Shown: positions 1 through 10,800 of the stretch, piece after piece
Layout: the number at the start of each line of letters is the position of its first letter
Position numbering within the stretch: the first letter of the stretch is position 1
From: Typhlomys cinereus
Taxonomy: Eukaryota > Chordata > Mammalia > Rodentia > Platacanthomyidae
Reading direction: 5' to 3'
NCBI GenBank assembly: GCA_023101885.1
Contig: JALPQD010000116.1
Location: forward strand, 2,931,501-2,995,500
DNA: 64,000 nt
Notes under the pieces: model-generated
What the model was told of the DNA's origin: nothing
Database searches by the model: none
What the model saw: only the letters and a program-made list of their open reading frames with translations
Program-made: the position numbers and the translations under genes

Positions 1-254
1 GGCAACCATTGATTAAAATCAAAATACAAGCAAAATTAGCCAGAGATTTCATTCTGAGGACTCAGTAGAAGTCACCCAGAGGTCTAGTGGAAAAGAAAGG
101 AGCACCCCTCCGCTGCCTTGGTCTCTCAGGCCTGCCAAGGACTCTCCACTGTTGCCCCACACCTCTCCCCCCCCCCACCTTCCTCCAGGAGACAAGAGAA
201 AGGACACACCGAACATCACACTAACTGTAAAAATTGGCATCGCACAATAATCAG

Positions 255-500
255 GAGCGGCAACACTAAGCTAAGAAGTGGTTTGTACTTGAGATTTCTT
301 TCTTTGCTTCTGATTCTGACACCTGCATGTACATAATGAGATCTCTTGGAAATAGAACCAAGATCTAAAACATAAAATTCATCACCTTCTGTACACAACC
401 TGAGGGTCATATGACCATGGGGTCATACGTGAAACTTTCCACCTGCATCATCAACCATGTTGGTGCTCAACTTAAGGACTGACTTGTGCAGACGTTTATG
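255..500 (-). mobile_element. Tigger-type (TcMar) MITE fragment
   Basis: Diverged match to the mammalian MITE family whose ends read CAGGTTGAGTATCCC. The internal words TGCATGTACATAATGAGAT, the AAAATTCAT segment and the AACTTTCCACCTG segment follow in the family order. Related to the copy at 34743-35022, which runs in the opposite orientation. The family name is from memory and the strand is nominal. Confidence 0.5.
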
Positions 501-585
501 AGGTCAAAGGTAGGAATAAACCCTACCTCAATCTCCTGGGGCCATAGCTGTCATCTCTAATATGAGGATGAATCAGGGAATAGGG

Positions 586-758
586 CCAGCAAGAGCCAAT
601 AAAGGCTTGACACCAAATCCAAGGACCTGAGTTCAATTCCCAGAATCTATATGGTAGAAGGAGAAAAAAACTGACACCCGCGAGTTGTCCTATAATCTAC
701 ACATGGGAGCCATGTCACATACACACACAGCTAAATAAATATGTTTAAAGAAAATAGA
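586..758 (+). repeat. B2/B3-like SINE
   Basis: Diverged tRNA-derived head with the B-box-like GAGTTCAATTCCC near 629, then the GGTAGAAGGAGAAAAAAACTG and GTTGTCC words typical of rodent B2/B3 SINEs, ending in a TAAATAAATA tail. Confidence 0.65.
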
Positions 759-828
759 CTTGATTGACAGGGGAGACTCGAGACTTGCCAGAAAGCCAAG
801 TAGCTTGGCAGAAAGCAACTTCCAAGGC

Positions 829-1041
829 TGGGGATGTAGCTCAGAGGTACCATGCTGCCCTGTATGCACAAAGCCCTGGGTTCGATTCCCAACACCACAA
901 ATAAGTGGGTGTGATGTTATTCCCTGTAATTTCAGCTCTCAGCAAGTAGGATCAGGACAATCAGAAGTTCAAAGTACAAGTGAATTCCAGGCCAGCTTGG
1001 GAGACATGAGATACTTTATTCAAAATTTAAAAAAAAAAGCA
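829..1041 (+). repeat. ID-B1 fused SINE (B4-like)
   Basis: An ID-type head (GGGGATGTAGCTCAGAGG ... GGGTTCGATTCCCAACACC) is followed by a B1/7SL-like body (CAGGCCAGCTTGGGAGACATGAGA) and an A-rich tail. Head and body together match the ID-plus-B1 composite design. Confidence 0.75.
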
Positions 1042-1149
1042 ACTTCAGGGTCTCCCTGGCCAGTCTTGAACAATTCACTGGGGTGGTGGGACAAGGTGGG
1101 GAGTAGGTGGGGTGAGCTGGGCAGGCTGAGTGCTCTCCCTGGCTAAGGC

Positions 1150-1295
1150 ACTTCTGGAGTGGTTTCTCCGGCAGACAGTAAAGAACTCGATTACATCCAG
1201 TTAACTGTGCTCTAAGCTGATTATGCATGTGCCGAGCTAATGGATTACATTAGCAAGAGGAAAAATAACATGCAATCAATCTCCATTTACTACAG
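1150..1295. promoter_or_regulatory. Candidate conserved non-coding element
   Basis: Repeat-free AT-rich block with POU- and homeodomain-like words (GATTATGCAT, CTAATGGATTACATTAG, GCAATCAATC). The call rests only on motif density and absence of repeats. Conservation was not checked. Confidence 0.3.
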
Positions 1296-1761
1296 GCCAC
1301 ACCAGGGCCCAGAGAAAAAGTGACTCTCCAACCACCTCCAAACCCCACCCCAAATTGGGGCCCTGACAGAATCCAGACAAGGGGAGCCCCCTTCTCTGCC
1401 CAACTCTGTGGCGAGAAGTTTTCTCTCAGTCACAGGGAGAGAAAAGAGGGCTTGGAGTGAGCTCTGGACAGATAATCCAGGGTCATCCAGGAGTGGGTGG
1501 GAGAGTTCCTCCCACCCCCACCCCCGGAAGAGCAAGCAGAGGGACATTCATTACCCAGGGACTAATGACACTAGACTAACGACCTTTGCCTCCCTTTACA
1601 TTGGGAATTCGAGACTGAAACTGAGAGCTGGCCATTCCCCAGGGATGCGACGGCCAATGCAACGCTTTGGGTGCTGGTTCTCCCTTCCTACCCTGCAGTG
1701 AGACACTTAGGACCTGCACGACAGTTTTTGAGCAGAGTGCTCTCCACCTTGGGGGGAAGGG

Positions 1762-1785
1762 GAGAGAGAGAGAGAGAGAGAGAGA
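1762..1785. repeat. GA dinucleotide repeat
   Basis: About twelve GA units after a G-rich stretch. Confidence 0.9.
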
Positions 1786-2599
1786 AACCACCTTGCCCTG
1801 ACTCTCCGGGTATCTGTGAACAAAGTTTGGGGGAACCAAGAGGACCATTCTCTGCAAAACCTCCAGAAGCAGGACCAAGTTCTTGGCACAATCGTGGTCA
1901 AGACAAGGGCTACGTGGAAGAACCAGTCTGGAGGCTTAGTCATTGCTACGCCAGCTAATCATCTGTGGGACAATCTTGCCGTCCGAGAGAGGAAGCCGGC
2001 TTCATGTCATGTCCACACAACCCTTCCTCCAAGTTCCACACATCTGTTGATGGCCATGCCGGATCCTTTGTACTTTTCACTGGGTCAGAAATGCTGCTGC
2101 TCCAAGATTTCCCCGATCTGGTTGTCTTGACCAAGCTGGCACCATCCTGTGACTAGGACAAACTTCAAAGAGCCCTCTCTGTCCACGGTGGCACAAAACC
2201 AAGCCAGCCCAGTGAGATGCGCTCAACTAAGACAGAGGAACCGACCTCCTGGTGGCAAACTCTAGCCCACCCCCCACCTCCAGAGTCTAGTCACTTCTAG
2301 ATCATTTAGCCCCACTACCTCATGCCTACTTTCTCCTCCTTCCCTAAAACGTTGGGTCATCACAGCATCTGGATGCCCAGACCCAATGATGGGAAAATGA
2401 ATTACAGCCACTGACCTAACAGGGATCAACGCTGGCCAAGGATTCTAGGTCCTCCAGACCCGGAGACCCCATCTGAAATCCAAGGGGGAGTGCACAGGGA
2501 TTCTTGTGCTAGCTCAGAGTGGAGTGGGCAGAACTGAGCATCTACCATCAAGGAGAGGTGGTATGGAGGACGGGAAGAGAAGGTGAGGGAGTGGAGGGT

Positions 2600-2770
2600 G
2601 TGTGCCGTGAGGCTGGGGAGATTTATGGCGATTTGTACCTGATTGTTCATACTAAAGCCATTATGGGATGATTAGAGAAAAAGGTGAGGCTTTAAGTCCA
2701 GTGAAAATCAATAGAAACGTCTGGAGCAATCCTGCCGCGCAAGTAAAAGGACTATTAACAGTATCCGCAG
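2600..2770. promoter_or_regulatory. Possible conserved non-coding block
   Basis: Unique AT-rich sequence with GGGATGATTAGAG and GAAAATCAATAGAAACG, lacking repeat signatures. Weak call based on texture only. Confidence 0.2.
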
Positions 2771-2984
2771 CCCCTACTTCTCCCCTGCCATGGTCTACTC
2801 AGTTGAAAGTAGGACTAAGGGGTGAGGGTAGAAAGGAGTAGAAAGGAGAGGAGGAAGAAAAGGAGGAAAGGAGGAGAAGAAAGGAGACATAAAATACAGA
2901 AGACAGCACAAGGGACTTGACTGACTTCTTTTTCTTCACCTTCCAGCACATTCTGTAATTTATTTGCTGGGTCTATCACTCATC

Positions 2985-3105
2985 TCTCCCCACAGAACTG
3001 AAACTCCATGCGGGCAGGAAGTTTTCTTATGCATTTTATTTTATCCTTTCATGTCGTGCACCTCCAGAATAGTAGCTGAAAGGCAGAAGATGCTTAATGA
3101 ATAAC
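2985..3105 (+). repeat. L2/MIR-type 3' end
   Basis: Follows the layout of L2/MIR tails: ACTCCATGCGGGCAGGAAGTTTTCTTATGCATT, then a segment ending GATGCTTAATGAATAACTG, comparable to the family's ...GGTGCTCAATAAATG end. Confidence 0.55.
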
Positions 3106-3298
3106 TGCGGGCAGGATGAAAGTACGCATGCGTGCGTGCATCCACGCAAGAAGCAACCTAGGAGCATGCAGGAAAGAAGATACGGGACGAGGGGACGAAG
3201 GACAGAGAGCCTCAGCAGGGGATGGTGGGTCAGGAATTACTGCAGAGACCAGAAGAAGTCTACATAGCTCTGGGCCACTGAAATGGACAGCAACCTGC

Positions 3299-3595
3299 TG
3301 GGCCGGCAAGATGACTCAGTGAGCACTTGTCAAACACCCAGAGTGTGGCCCCCAGAACTTACAAAAAGCCAGATGTAATGGCTCATTCGTGTAATCTCAG
3401 CACTTCCATAGCCAGCCTAGAGTGCTAAGAGCAGCACAAACAAGAGACTCTGCATCTAAACAAGATGGAAAGAGAACCGTCTCCATAAAGTTGACTTCCA
3501 TGTGTACATAACACGACATACATTACATACATATGCACATGCCCACCCCATCTCTCGCTCACTCTCTCTCTCACACACACACACACACACCCTTG
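3299..3595 (+). repeat. B2-like SINE with CT/CA repeat tail
   Basis: Head GGCCGGCAAGATGACTCAGTG and later ACTTCCATGTG words are B2-superfamily-like. The element ends in a CTCTCT...CACACA microsatellite at about 3556-3592. Confidence 0.55.
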
Positions 3596-3853
3596 CTAAC
3601 ACAAAATTAGATAGGCAAACAAGATTAAACCTGCCCCCAAATGGGGACACCCCAGAGCAAGAACCTTTAGCCAACAGGTAAAGTCATCACCAAATCTCCA
3701 CTTCACTGGGTAGTGGATGCTGCCAGAGCCCGCCTGCTGTAAGGTCACAGCAGAGACTGCCCCTCCCCTCCCCAGTCCTCCCCCATTTTGCAGCCATCCA
3801 ACCCACTCTGTGGCGACACTGTCGGCACCCGCGTCTTGAGGAACCAGCCTTAC

Positions 3854-4350
3854 CTTGTACAGCTTCAGGCTGGCCTCGTGCCTGGAGTTGACCGTGTGCA
3901 AGCGCAGCTTCTCCAGGCTGTTGGTGTAGTAGTCGCACGCGTTGCACTTCAGGTGCACGGGGTTGCCGATGGCCACACACTTGAGCCTCCACTCATTGGC
4001 CTTGCCACCCTCTTTGATGTGGGCCACCAGCTGGTACTTCTGCACGTGCTTGTCCGTCTTGCAGTGCAGCTGGAAGTTGGCCTTGAGCTGGGTGTTGTAG
4101 CGACACAGCTTGCACTGGTACGAGTCCCCCATCACCGCCTTCCACTCGTCCTCCGAGAGGCTGCGCTCCACATTCATGTGCAGCCCCAGCATGTCCAGGT
4201 TGTCCGTCGTGAACTTGTTGCAGACGGCGCATTGGAAGAGCTTCAGCGACGGGTCGTTGGTCTGGATGAAGCTCTCGCCCAGGTTCATCAGCTCCTCCGA
4301 CACCAGCTGCCCGCCTCCGAGCCGCATGTCTAGGGGAATCTCACCGCCCA
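3854..4350 (-). CDS. ZFHX3: ZFHX3 second coding exon, residues 905-1070
   Basis: Continues the ZFHX3 reading frame. A pyrimidine-rich tract and CTACAG acceptor (AG at 4351-4352) precede the exon. Its first bases TG complete the Val codon begun by the last G of the previous exon, giving Ala-Leu-Val-Gly-Gly-Glu as in the known protein. The exon ends after the complete Lys codon 1070 with donor GTAAGG at 3853, phase 0. It encodes a partial finger (Cys945, Cys948, His962, no clear fourth ligand) and two C2H2 fingers at 984-1006 and 1040-1062, both with His-x5-His spacing. Met913, in the sequence IPLDM, lies close to where I remember the short ATBF1-B isoform starting. The next coding exon lies left of the window. 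Confidence 0.96.
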
Positions 4351-4754
4351 CTGTAGAGAAGGATGGAGGAAGAGAGTCAGAAGCCAGACTGGGGTCACTC
4401 TACCACCCTCACCCGGGTCCCAGGGAGAGCCGCGCTATCCTTCTTGGCGGTGGGGAGGAACACCAGAAAAAATTACAGACCATGGTCACTAGACTGATGT
4501 CAATTCATACCCTCCCCTCCCCCCGCCCTCAAAATGCAAGAAGTGTTAGAAGTCAGTATCACCGGATACAAAATAATCTGAAACTCTAGTCACCCCTAAT
4601 CCTCCCCTTCTCCCCCACATCAGACACAAAGAATCACTGCAATCTACAACCCAAGCCTTAGGAAGAATCCAACCTGGGACCAGGATTCATCTACAGCCTC
4701 GCTAAGTAGCAGAACTTCCTGCCATCATGGGAACGTTCATAAGCCCTGCTGTCC

Positions 4755-4890
4755 AGCGCAGTCATCACCAGCCACACCTAGCTAAGGAGCACTTGAAATA
4801 CAGCCAGTGCCAATGAGAAACTGAACTTTTTATGGCCTTTGAGTTTAAGAGGTGACGGCTGCCTGCATGTGACTAGCAACCACTATGCTG
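4755..4890. mobile_element. hAT-type MITE fragment (MER family)
   Basis: Contains GCTGTCCAGCGCAGT near the left end, GAGCACTTGAAATACAGCC in the middle and CATGTGACTAGCAACCACTATGCTGGACAG at the right end, the arrangement of the mammalian hAT MITE that begins and ends with CTGTCCA/TGGACAG. Family name not certain. Confidence 0.5.
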
Positions 4891-7320
4891 GACAGACCCA
4901 CCCCAACCTCCCTCTATGATGATCATCCCTTGCAAGACTCCACACACACGCGTGAAATGTGGACTTACCATAGGCTGGATCAACCACACACAGGGCTACC
5001 TCCCTACCCGGAGCCCCACTGCTCTGGCCCGGGGACTCTGCCTTCTCCTGGATCAACCACTCTTCCAACAAACACGGCCCACTACACCACTATACGGATG
5101 CTCAAATGTTTAGTGTACCAGATAACGGCTAAAAATTAAAATTAAAAAAAAAACACCAAAATGGCACATATTCGGAAAGTAAATCAAAGTGGGCACAGAA
5201 ACTTGAAGGTCGTCTCAAGGTCTCTGAAAGCAGTCCAAGAAAAGCCTCCTCTTCCTCATCCTCTGCCTGCACCCCTATCTGTCTATTTTCAGTCCATCAC
5301 TGCCCTGTTCAAACCAGGGACAGTCTCGCCTTCACTAGAGAGACATTACTGCAGTGAGCTCTTACTCACAGCACAATGCAGTCTTGGAAAGAGCACCCTT
5401 CTCTGTAATACATAGACATAGATGGTCACGATGAAGCTGAGCATCCGTTCCTCTTTTCTGCCTCCCCCATGAACACACGCACACTTGAGCTATAACATCT
5501 GCCCCTATCTTCCAGTTGATATTTAAACTTGACCTTTTACATGTGGTGAAGCTGAGGTTATTATTTTTTTAATGACTGATTAAAATGCAAGTTAGTGGGT
5601 CTCATCAAAGACACTGCCCCCCCAAATAATTTTCTTGTTTACACTACACCTCAAGTGAAAAGATCAGACCACACTCCACTCAGCACGACTGACTGCATTT
5701 GAAGTCTGCGGACAATCCAAGAGGCCCCAGACATCTTGCACACAAGCATTCCAGGAAGCTTAGCCAGCTTTGTGCTTGTCTCTCTTGCCATCTCCCCTGG
5801 TGAGAGAAGTCATAACCATGATATTCTTTTTAGGGCAGGAGAGAAAGTAACAGAAAGGGGGGAGGGAGAAAAAAAGAAAACTTCACTCCTTAATGGGGAC
5901 GAAGGGCAGGCAACATCCACAAAACACAGGCAGTGTTCAGTCAAAGCAGAACCTGCCCGGAGGGTAAGACAAGGAGCAAACACATATTTGTTTCTGATGC
6001 CAAGCACCTAAAGCATCAAAAACCTCCCTTTAAATGCAACCCTGTCTCCCTGTGCAGAGGAATGTCGCTTGTCGGACGTCTGAGTGAGCATCAGAAGTCC
6101 TCAGAACAAGCAGAGGATGTAAGTCCTTGTCTGTACCCCTGGTTCTTAGAAATGCAATGCAGAACCTGGGCAAGAAAAGGGAGCGAGTTGAAAAGAGTCG
6201 GGGTGACGAAGGGCAAGCCAAGGCATCGGATCCTGCAAGTCCACCTGGAACAATGTAGAGACCTCCCTCAAGCCACAGGCAGCTAAGAGCCCCGTGCTCT
6301 TGAACCCCACTGGACAGACAGAGAGAGGGTGTGAGAGATGAGTACGTGCCCAGGACATGGATGGGATGAAGCTAACTTGCCAGGAATTCACACCCTGTGG
6401 CACATGAGCTCCTCAGAAGCGCGGTCTCAGAAAGGCCTCCAGATTAAGTAACACATTCTAGAACCAAAGACGGAAGCGGGGCAGCTACTGTGGCTGCCGG
6501 GCTATTCGGGAGTCGGGAAGATTCCTCACATGTGACCCTGCTCCTTGGTGCTGCGCTACACGAGAGCGCAATGGGACGATGCTGCAGGTCTACGAAGGAT
6601 GGAAAACGGACCCAAGCTGAGTTGGACCAGATCAAGGTGGGCACGGTGCATTTGTCTTCTAAGCCCTCCAGGAAGGAAGCACCCCAAGAATGAGTGACTG
6701 TTTGACGCAGTTCTGCCAAAGGAGATATCAGAACAGAGCAGGAGGGTGTTTCCCCAAAAGCTATGGCTCTTCTCATTGCCCTGTGATCCTTCCCCCACTG
6801 AGACCATCCTTGTCCCTTTGGACACTTCCTATTGTCCCCATACCCACTAACCCTCCAGCATGAAGCGCCCGTGAGGCCCATCACCACGACCCTCAACAGA
6901 TCTGAAGAATAAAGAAAGAAGAAGATGAAGAAGATGTTTCTGAAGACTCGCCTCACCCAACACTGATAACTCAAGAACCCTTTCTGACCAGACCGAGCTG
7001 GGCAAGGTCCCTAAAAGAGACGGTTCTCTTCTCTTTAAGAAGTAAGAGCAGCCATCTTCTTTGTGTGCCTACAACACAGGGACTTATTCTGCTTCTTCTG
7101 TACCTACCGTAACACTCGGGACAATACATGAAGCTCTCCGTACGCCACGGATGCTAAGAAGAAAAGCAAACACATTTCCAAGGTAGGTAAAGACTTTGCT
7201 TTTGAGCCCTGTTAACCCATCCGATTTCTATACTAGTGGTGTACATGTCGTGTGGTTTACTCTCTAGATGTGCCGCTTAGTATTTTAGCTCTCAATACCA
7301 GAAGTGCTAATTTCCTATTT

Positions 7321-7372
7321 TTCTACTGGAGGGAGGGACGGAAAGAGGGAGGGAGGGAGGGAGGGAGGGAGG
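7321..7372. repeat. GGGA tetranucleotide repeat
   Basis: Eight or so GGGA units with minor interruptions on the plus strand. Confidence 0.9.
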
Positions 7373-7862
7373 ACTTGGATCACTCATGCTCACACTCCAG
7401 TCCCCGGGAGCACATGGTTCACTCTGGGAACAAATAAGATGACCGAGTTCTACATCTCTGTGGTTCACCAGGGGCCAAAATATCTTCGGATTGTTTGGTC
7501 ATAAAAGATCAACAGGTTAATGTTTCAAAATGGAAAATAAGATAAGAATGGCATGAAACGTAAAGAGAAATACAGAGCAGGAAAATGCAGGCTGAAGGCT
7601 TTGAAATTCGACTCACCACACTGAAACACCTGGTAAAGAAACACGCCAACTGGTGAGAGGTGCCCCCACTCACCCAAAGCGCACTACTTACCCACACTTT
7701 GTTATTCAGAACCTAGTTCCCTGCCAATCAACTCAGGTCTTCACTGCTGGTCTGGAGACAGTAACAGAGAAGTCAGGGAAAAGAGACCAAACAGAGGTCT
7801 ATGGTACACCAGGTGAGGTCAAGAGGGGGCTGGGCTCCTACAGCCAGTTTCCACGTTTTCTT

Positions 7863-7948
7863 TTTTTTTTTTTTTTAATTTTTTTTAAAAAAATTTTATT
7901 ATTATTTATTCAATTGTACATGTGTGCGTACATATGTGCATGCGCGCA

Positions 7949-7998
<50 letters not shown>

Positions 7999-8223
7999 TG
8001 TGTGTGTGTGTAGAACCACGGGTGAATTCGGGAGCCACCAAGGACCACCTCCACCTCCTCCTTGTTTACTGTGCCCCGGGATTCACAGGCTCCGCCCTAC
8101 TAGGACCAGAAATGCAGGCCGCCCCCGCTTCCACCTGGCATCTATATGCGGGATCTGGGATCTGAACTCAGTACCTTCCGCCTGCAAGGCAGAGGCTTAA
8201 TCTCTGAGCCACCTCTCCAGACC
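7863..8223 (-). repeat. Young tRNA-derived SINE, DIP-like (copy 1)
   Basis: Minus-strand copy of the window's youngest SINE family. The 5' tRNA-like head is at the right end (8223), followed leftwards by the distinct GC-rich body, a long CA repeat (TG at about 7953-7997 on plus), AATAAA signals, a T7 run and an A tail. The 12-base target-site duplication ccacgttttctt flanks it at 7851-7862 and 8224-8235. The anticodon-arm-like hairpin carries one or two changes here. Confidence 0.85.
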
Positions 8224-8349
8224 CCACGTTTTCTTAATAAAGCATCTCTCAGTAAACAAACCCGGCCATGACCTATGGTTTCACCGCCCAAAAATGTACA
8301 TATTTTTGGGTTCCGTTTTTGATATATCAAGCAAATTGGTAAGACTTGG

Positions 8350-8690
8350 CACTATAGTTTGAATAAATGTCCTTCCATCCCCCACCTCCCCACCAAAAGT
8401 CCATATACTGAATATTTAGTCCATAGCCTGTGGCAGAGACAGGACCTAGTTGGAAATCTTCCATTCGTAAGGAAGCAATTGAAAGGAACATTGGAGTGCT
8501 AGCCCCTTATCCTCTCCTTTTAGTCCCTGTCTTTCTCCACTATGCATTTCCGCTGTGATACAACACCTTCCCGCAAGCCCCAATTGACCACAGGCTGAAG
8601 CCTCCAAAACTGTGAGCCAAGATGAACCTTTTCTCTTTATATGCTGACCATCTCAAATGTCTATGAGAGTAAGAGGAAACTAACGGGACT
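8350..8690 (+). repeat. MaLR-type solo LTR (endogenous retroviral relic)
   Basis: Starts ATAGTTTGAATAAATGTCC and ends with AAAACTGTGAGCCAAGATGAACC, CTTTTCTCTTTATA and GAGGAAACTAACGGG, the conserved order of mammalian-apparent LTR retrotransposon LTRs. No internal region or coding capacity is present. Confidence 0.65.
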
Positions 8691-8856
8691 GAATGCAGCC
8701 CACTCAGCTTCTGTAGGGCCAACTATTCTTCTGGCAACAAAAGTTCTCTTACCCAGCACGTAACTGCTAGCCAAGCTTGGGCTTTCTCTGATGGTATGAT
8801 TTTGCCCTTTACTTCCTTTTTCATCTGTCAACACCACTCATGACAAGTCCCCCCAG

Positions 8857-8898
8857 GGCAATTTAATTCCCAATTAATTCCCAACTGAACTAATTGCC
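8857..8898. other. AT-rich segment bounded by an inverted GGCAATT/AATTGCC
   Basis: A seven-base inverted repeat closes a 28-base loop holding three AATT(AA)T-type homeodomain words. It lies in the intron just downstream of the first coding exon. Confidence 0.35.
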
Positions 8899-9506
8899 AA
8901 CAACTCATCCAAAATAAAACATAAGAACACGTCTCTCTGCATGCAGATCTTCATAAATACACAGGACCCACATCTGGACCCAGCCTCCAACTGCTCCTCT
9001 TGAGAAGATTTTTGTCTCTATTTGAATCATTGAAGCAGTTATCCCCGTTTCTCTCCTGGAGGTGACTATCCTAGCCACGGTTTCCTCTAAGTTTTCAATA
9101 AATACTTAATGGAACCCCCAAGTGTGGAGCGATGATGGTGATTTTTCAAACTGAGAAAGACACAGAGAAGGAGAAGAGGATGGAAACAGTGAAGCAAGGC
9201 TGACCATGAGCCAAAAACCCAGAAGAAATAGAGTTTAATCGCAGCAGAGAATGTCTGGAGTACAATCATGGCTCTGTCCAGTGCATAAAATCTTCCATAT
9301 GGACACACGGAGCTCGGGGGAATCTTTGAAGACACTCGGTGGCAAGACATTGCCAAACCGTTCAAAGGAACAGAAACAAAACAAACAAGCAAAAACCAAC
9401 ACTATTGGCAGGATGGCCTCAGCCTTGTCACATTCTGCCCCCCCATTCCCACCCTCCCAGTGAAACCCCGACATCAGAGCAAGCAAGCAGGAGGGGTGCA
9501 CCTCAC

Positions 9507-10765
9507 CTAGAGCAGGGGTCATGGCAGACATGGGCCCCGTGGGATCCAGCTGGAATCCGCTCATCATGAACTGGGTGTCCGAGGCGGAACTGTCCATCTT
9601 CAGGTTGGGCAGGTTCATGTTCTGGGCCAGGTAGTACTGGTAGAGCTCGGCCTCGGCGGGTGAGGGCAGGCTGCCCAGGCCCAGGTGGCGACTGTGCTGG
9701 ATCTGCGTCATGTTCTGCTGCAGCAAAACCATGTTGTGCATGTGCTTCTCACTGGTCATGTGGATGCGGAGGTTCCTGGCCACGTTCGTCTCATAGTCGC
9801 ACACCTCGCACCGCCACGTGGGTTTGGTTTTTGGTTTGGTGGGAGAGGGGGCCCCGCAGGAGCTGCTTATATTGGCGGCGGCGGCAGCGGCGGCGGCGGC
9901 GGCGGCGGCCGCCCCAGCCGTGTGGCTGAACACCTGCTCCCCCCCTCCGTTCTGCAGGTTCTGCATGTTGTTGAGATGCTTGTCGGACTGCATATGAATA
10001 CTGAGGTTGCCTTTGGTAGTTGTGGAGTAGTTACACACCTCGCAGCGGAAAGGCTTGTAACCGCACGTGTAGCTCTCGCCTCGCGCCAACCGGGGGTGGG
10101 GCTGCCCGCTTTTGCAGTAGACGCAGGAGCCCCCCGGCTCCGGGTGCTTCTCCTTCATGTGTGCCTCCAGCGTCTGCTGGTACTTATAGTGCCAGTTGCA
10201 CTTGGGGCACTTGAGTGTCTTGCACGAGTTGCGAGAGTGCATCATGGTCATGTGGCCGCCCAGCGAGCGGGAGGAGCCCAGGACCGTGTCGCACTTGGGG
10301 CACTCCACACCGCTCCCCGAGGGGCACTCCCCAACCCCAAGCTCGCAGAGGGAGCCAGCGTGCTGGTGATGGGGGACGAAGCCCCCATCCTCGCCCTCAG
10401 TGCTTTCATTTGGTTCTGGTGCTGTGGCATTGTCTTTATTGGCACTTTCGTCAGCGAAGTCCAGCCTCCTGCTGCCCTCTGCCACATTGGCCCTGACGCC
10501 CTCACTGTTAAAGCTTAAACGATTCCTCCTGTTCGCACCATCAAAGACAACAAAGGAAGAAGTGGAATTAGAACTAGTAGAAGCTGCGCCCCTTGACAGG
10601 GTCTGGAGCACATTAGGCATTAAGGGGGAGTTAGAAATGCTTTGGTTTGAGAGAGCAACGTCCTTTATACTGCCACCACCTGCCGCCGGGGCCCCAGACT
10701 CCTCGGGGGGCCTGTCCTCCAGCTCCTCGTCCAACTCACTCGGAAAGAGTCCTTTGCAACCCTCG

Positions 10766-10800
<35 letters not shown>

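Larger units (their letters stand above)
1..3853 (-). other. ZFHX3 intron after the second coding exon (partial)
   Basis: Begins at donor GTAAGG (3853) and runs off the left edge. It holds a Tigger-type MITE, two SINEs near 586-1041, a candidate conserved block at 1150-1295, a short GA repeat, an L2/MIR-like tail and a B2-like SINE near 3300. I see nothing recognisable in 1300-1760 and 1790-2600 apart from ordinary unique sequence. Confidence 0.9.
4351..9506 (-). other. ZFHX3 intron between the two coding exons
   Basis: Complete 5,156-base intron bounded by GTGAGG (9506) and CTACAG (4351), phase 1. It contains a hAT-type MITE fragment at 4755-4890, a GGGA repeat at 7321-7372, a young tRNA-derived SINE at 7863-8223 and a MaLR-type LTR at 8350-8690. 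The stretches 4900-7300 and 8700-9230 show no gene or clear repeat. Confidence 0.92.

Noticed and set aside
3596..3853. Minus-strand frame continuing past the second coding exon
   Set aside because: It begins with a clear GTAAGG donor and leaves the known ZFHX3 sequence at once, so it is intron.
3788..4333. 181-codon plus-strand frame opposite the second coding exon
   Set aside because: Antisense shadow of coding sequence, with Val/Leu-rich composition from complementing His/Gln codons.
10018..10115. Cysteine cluster at residues 699-719 as an extra zinc finger
   Set aside because: Cys699, Cys702 and Cys719 lack matching histidine spacing. It is a linker between two real C2H2 fingers in this family, so I did not call a finger.
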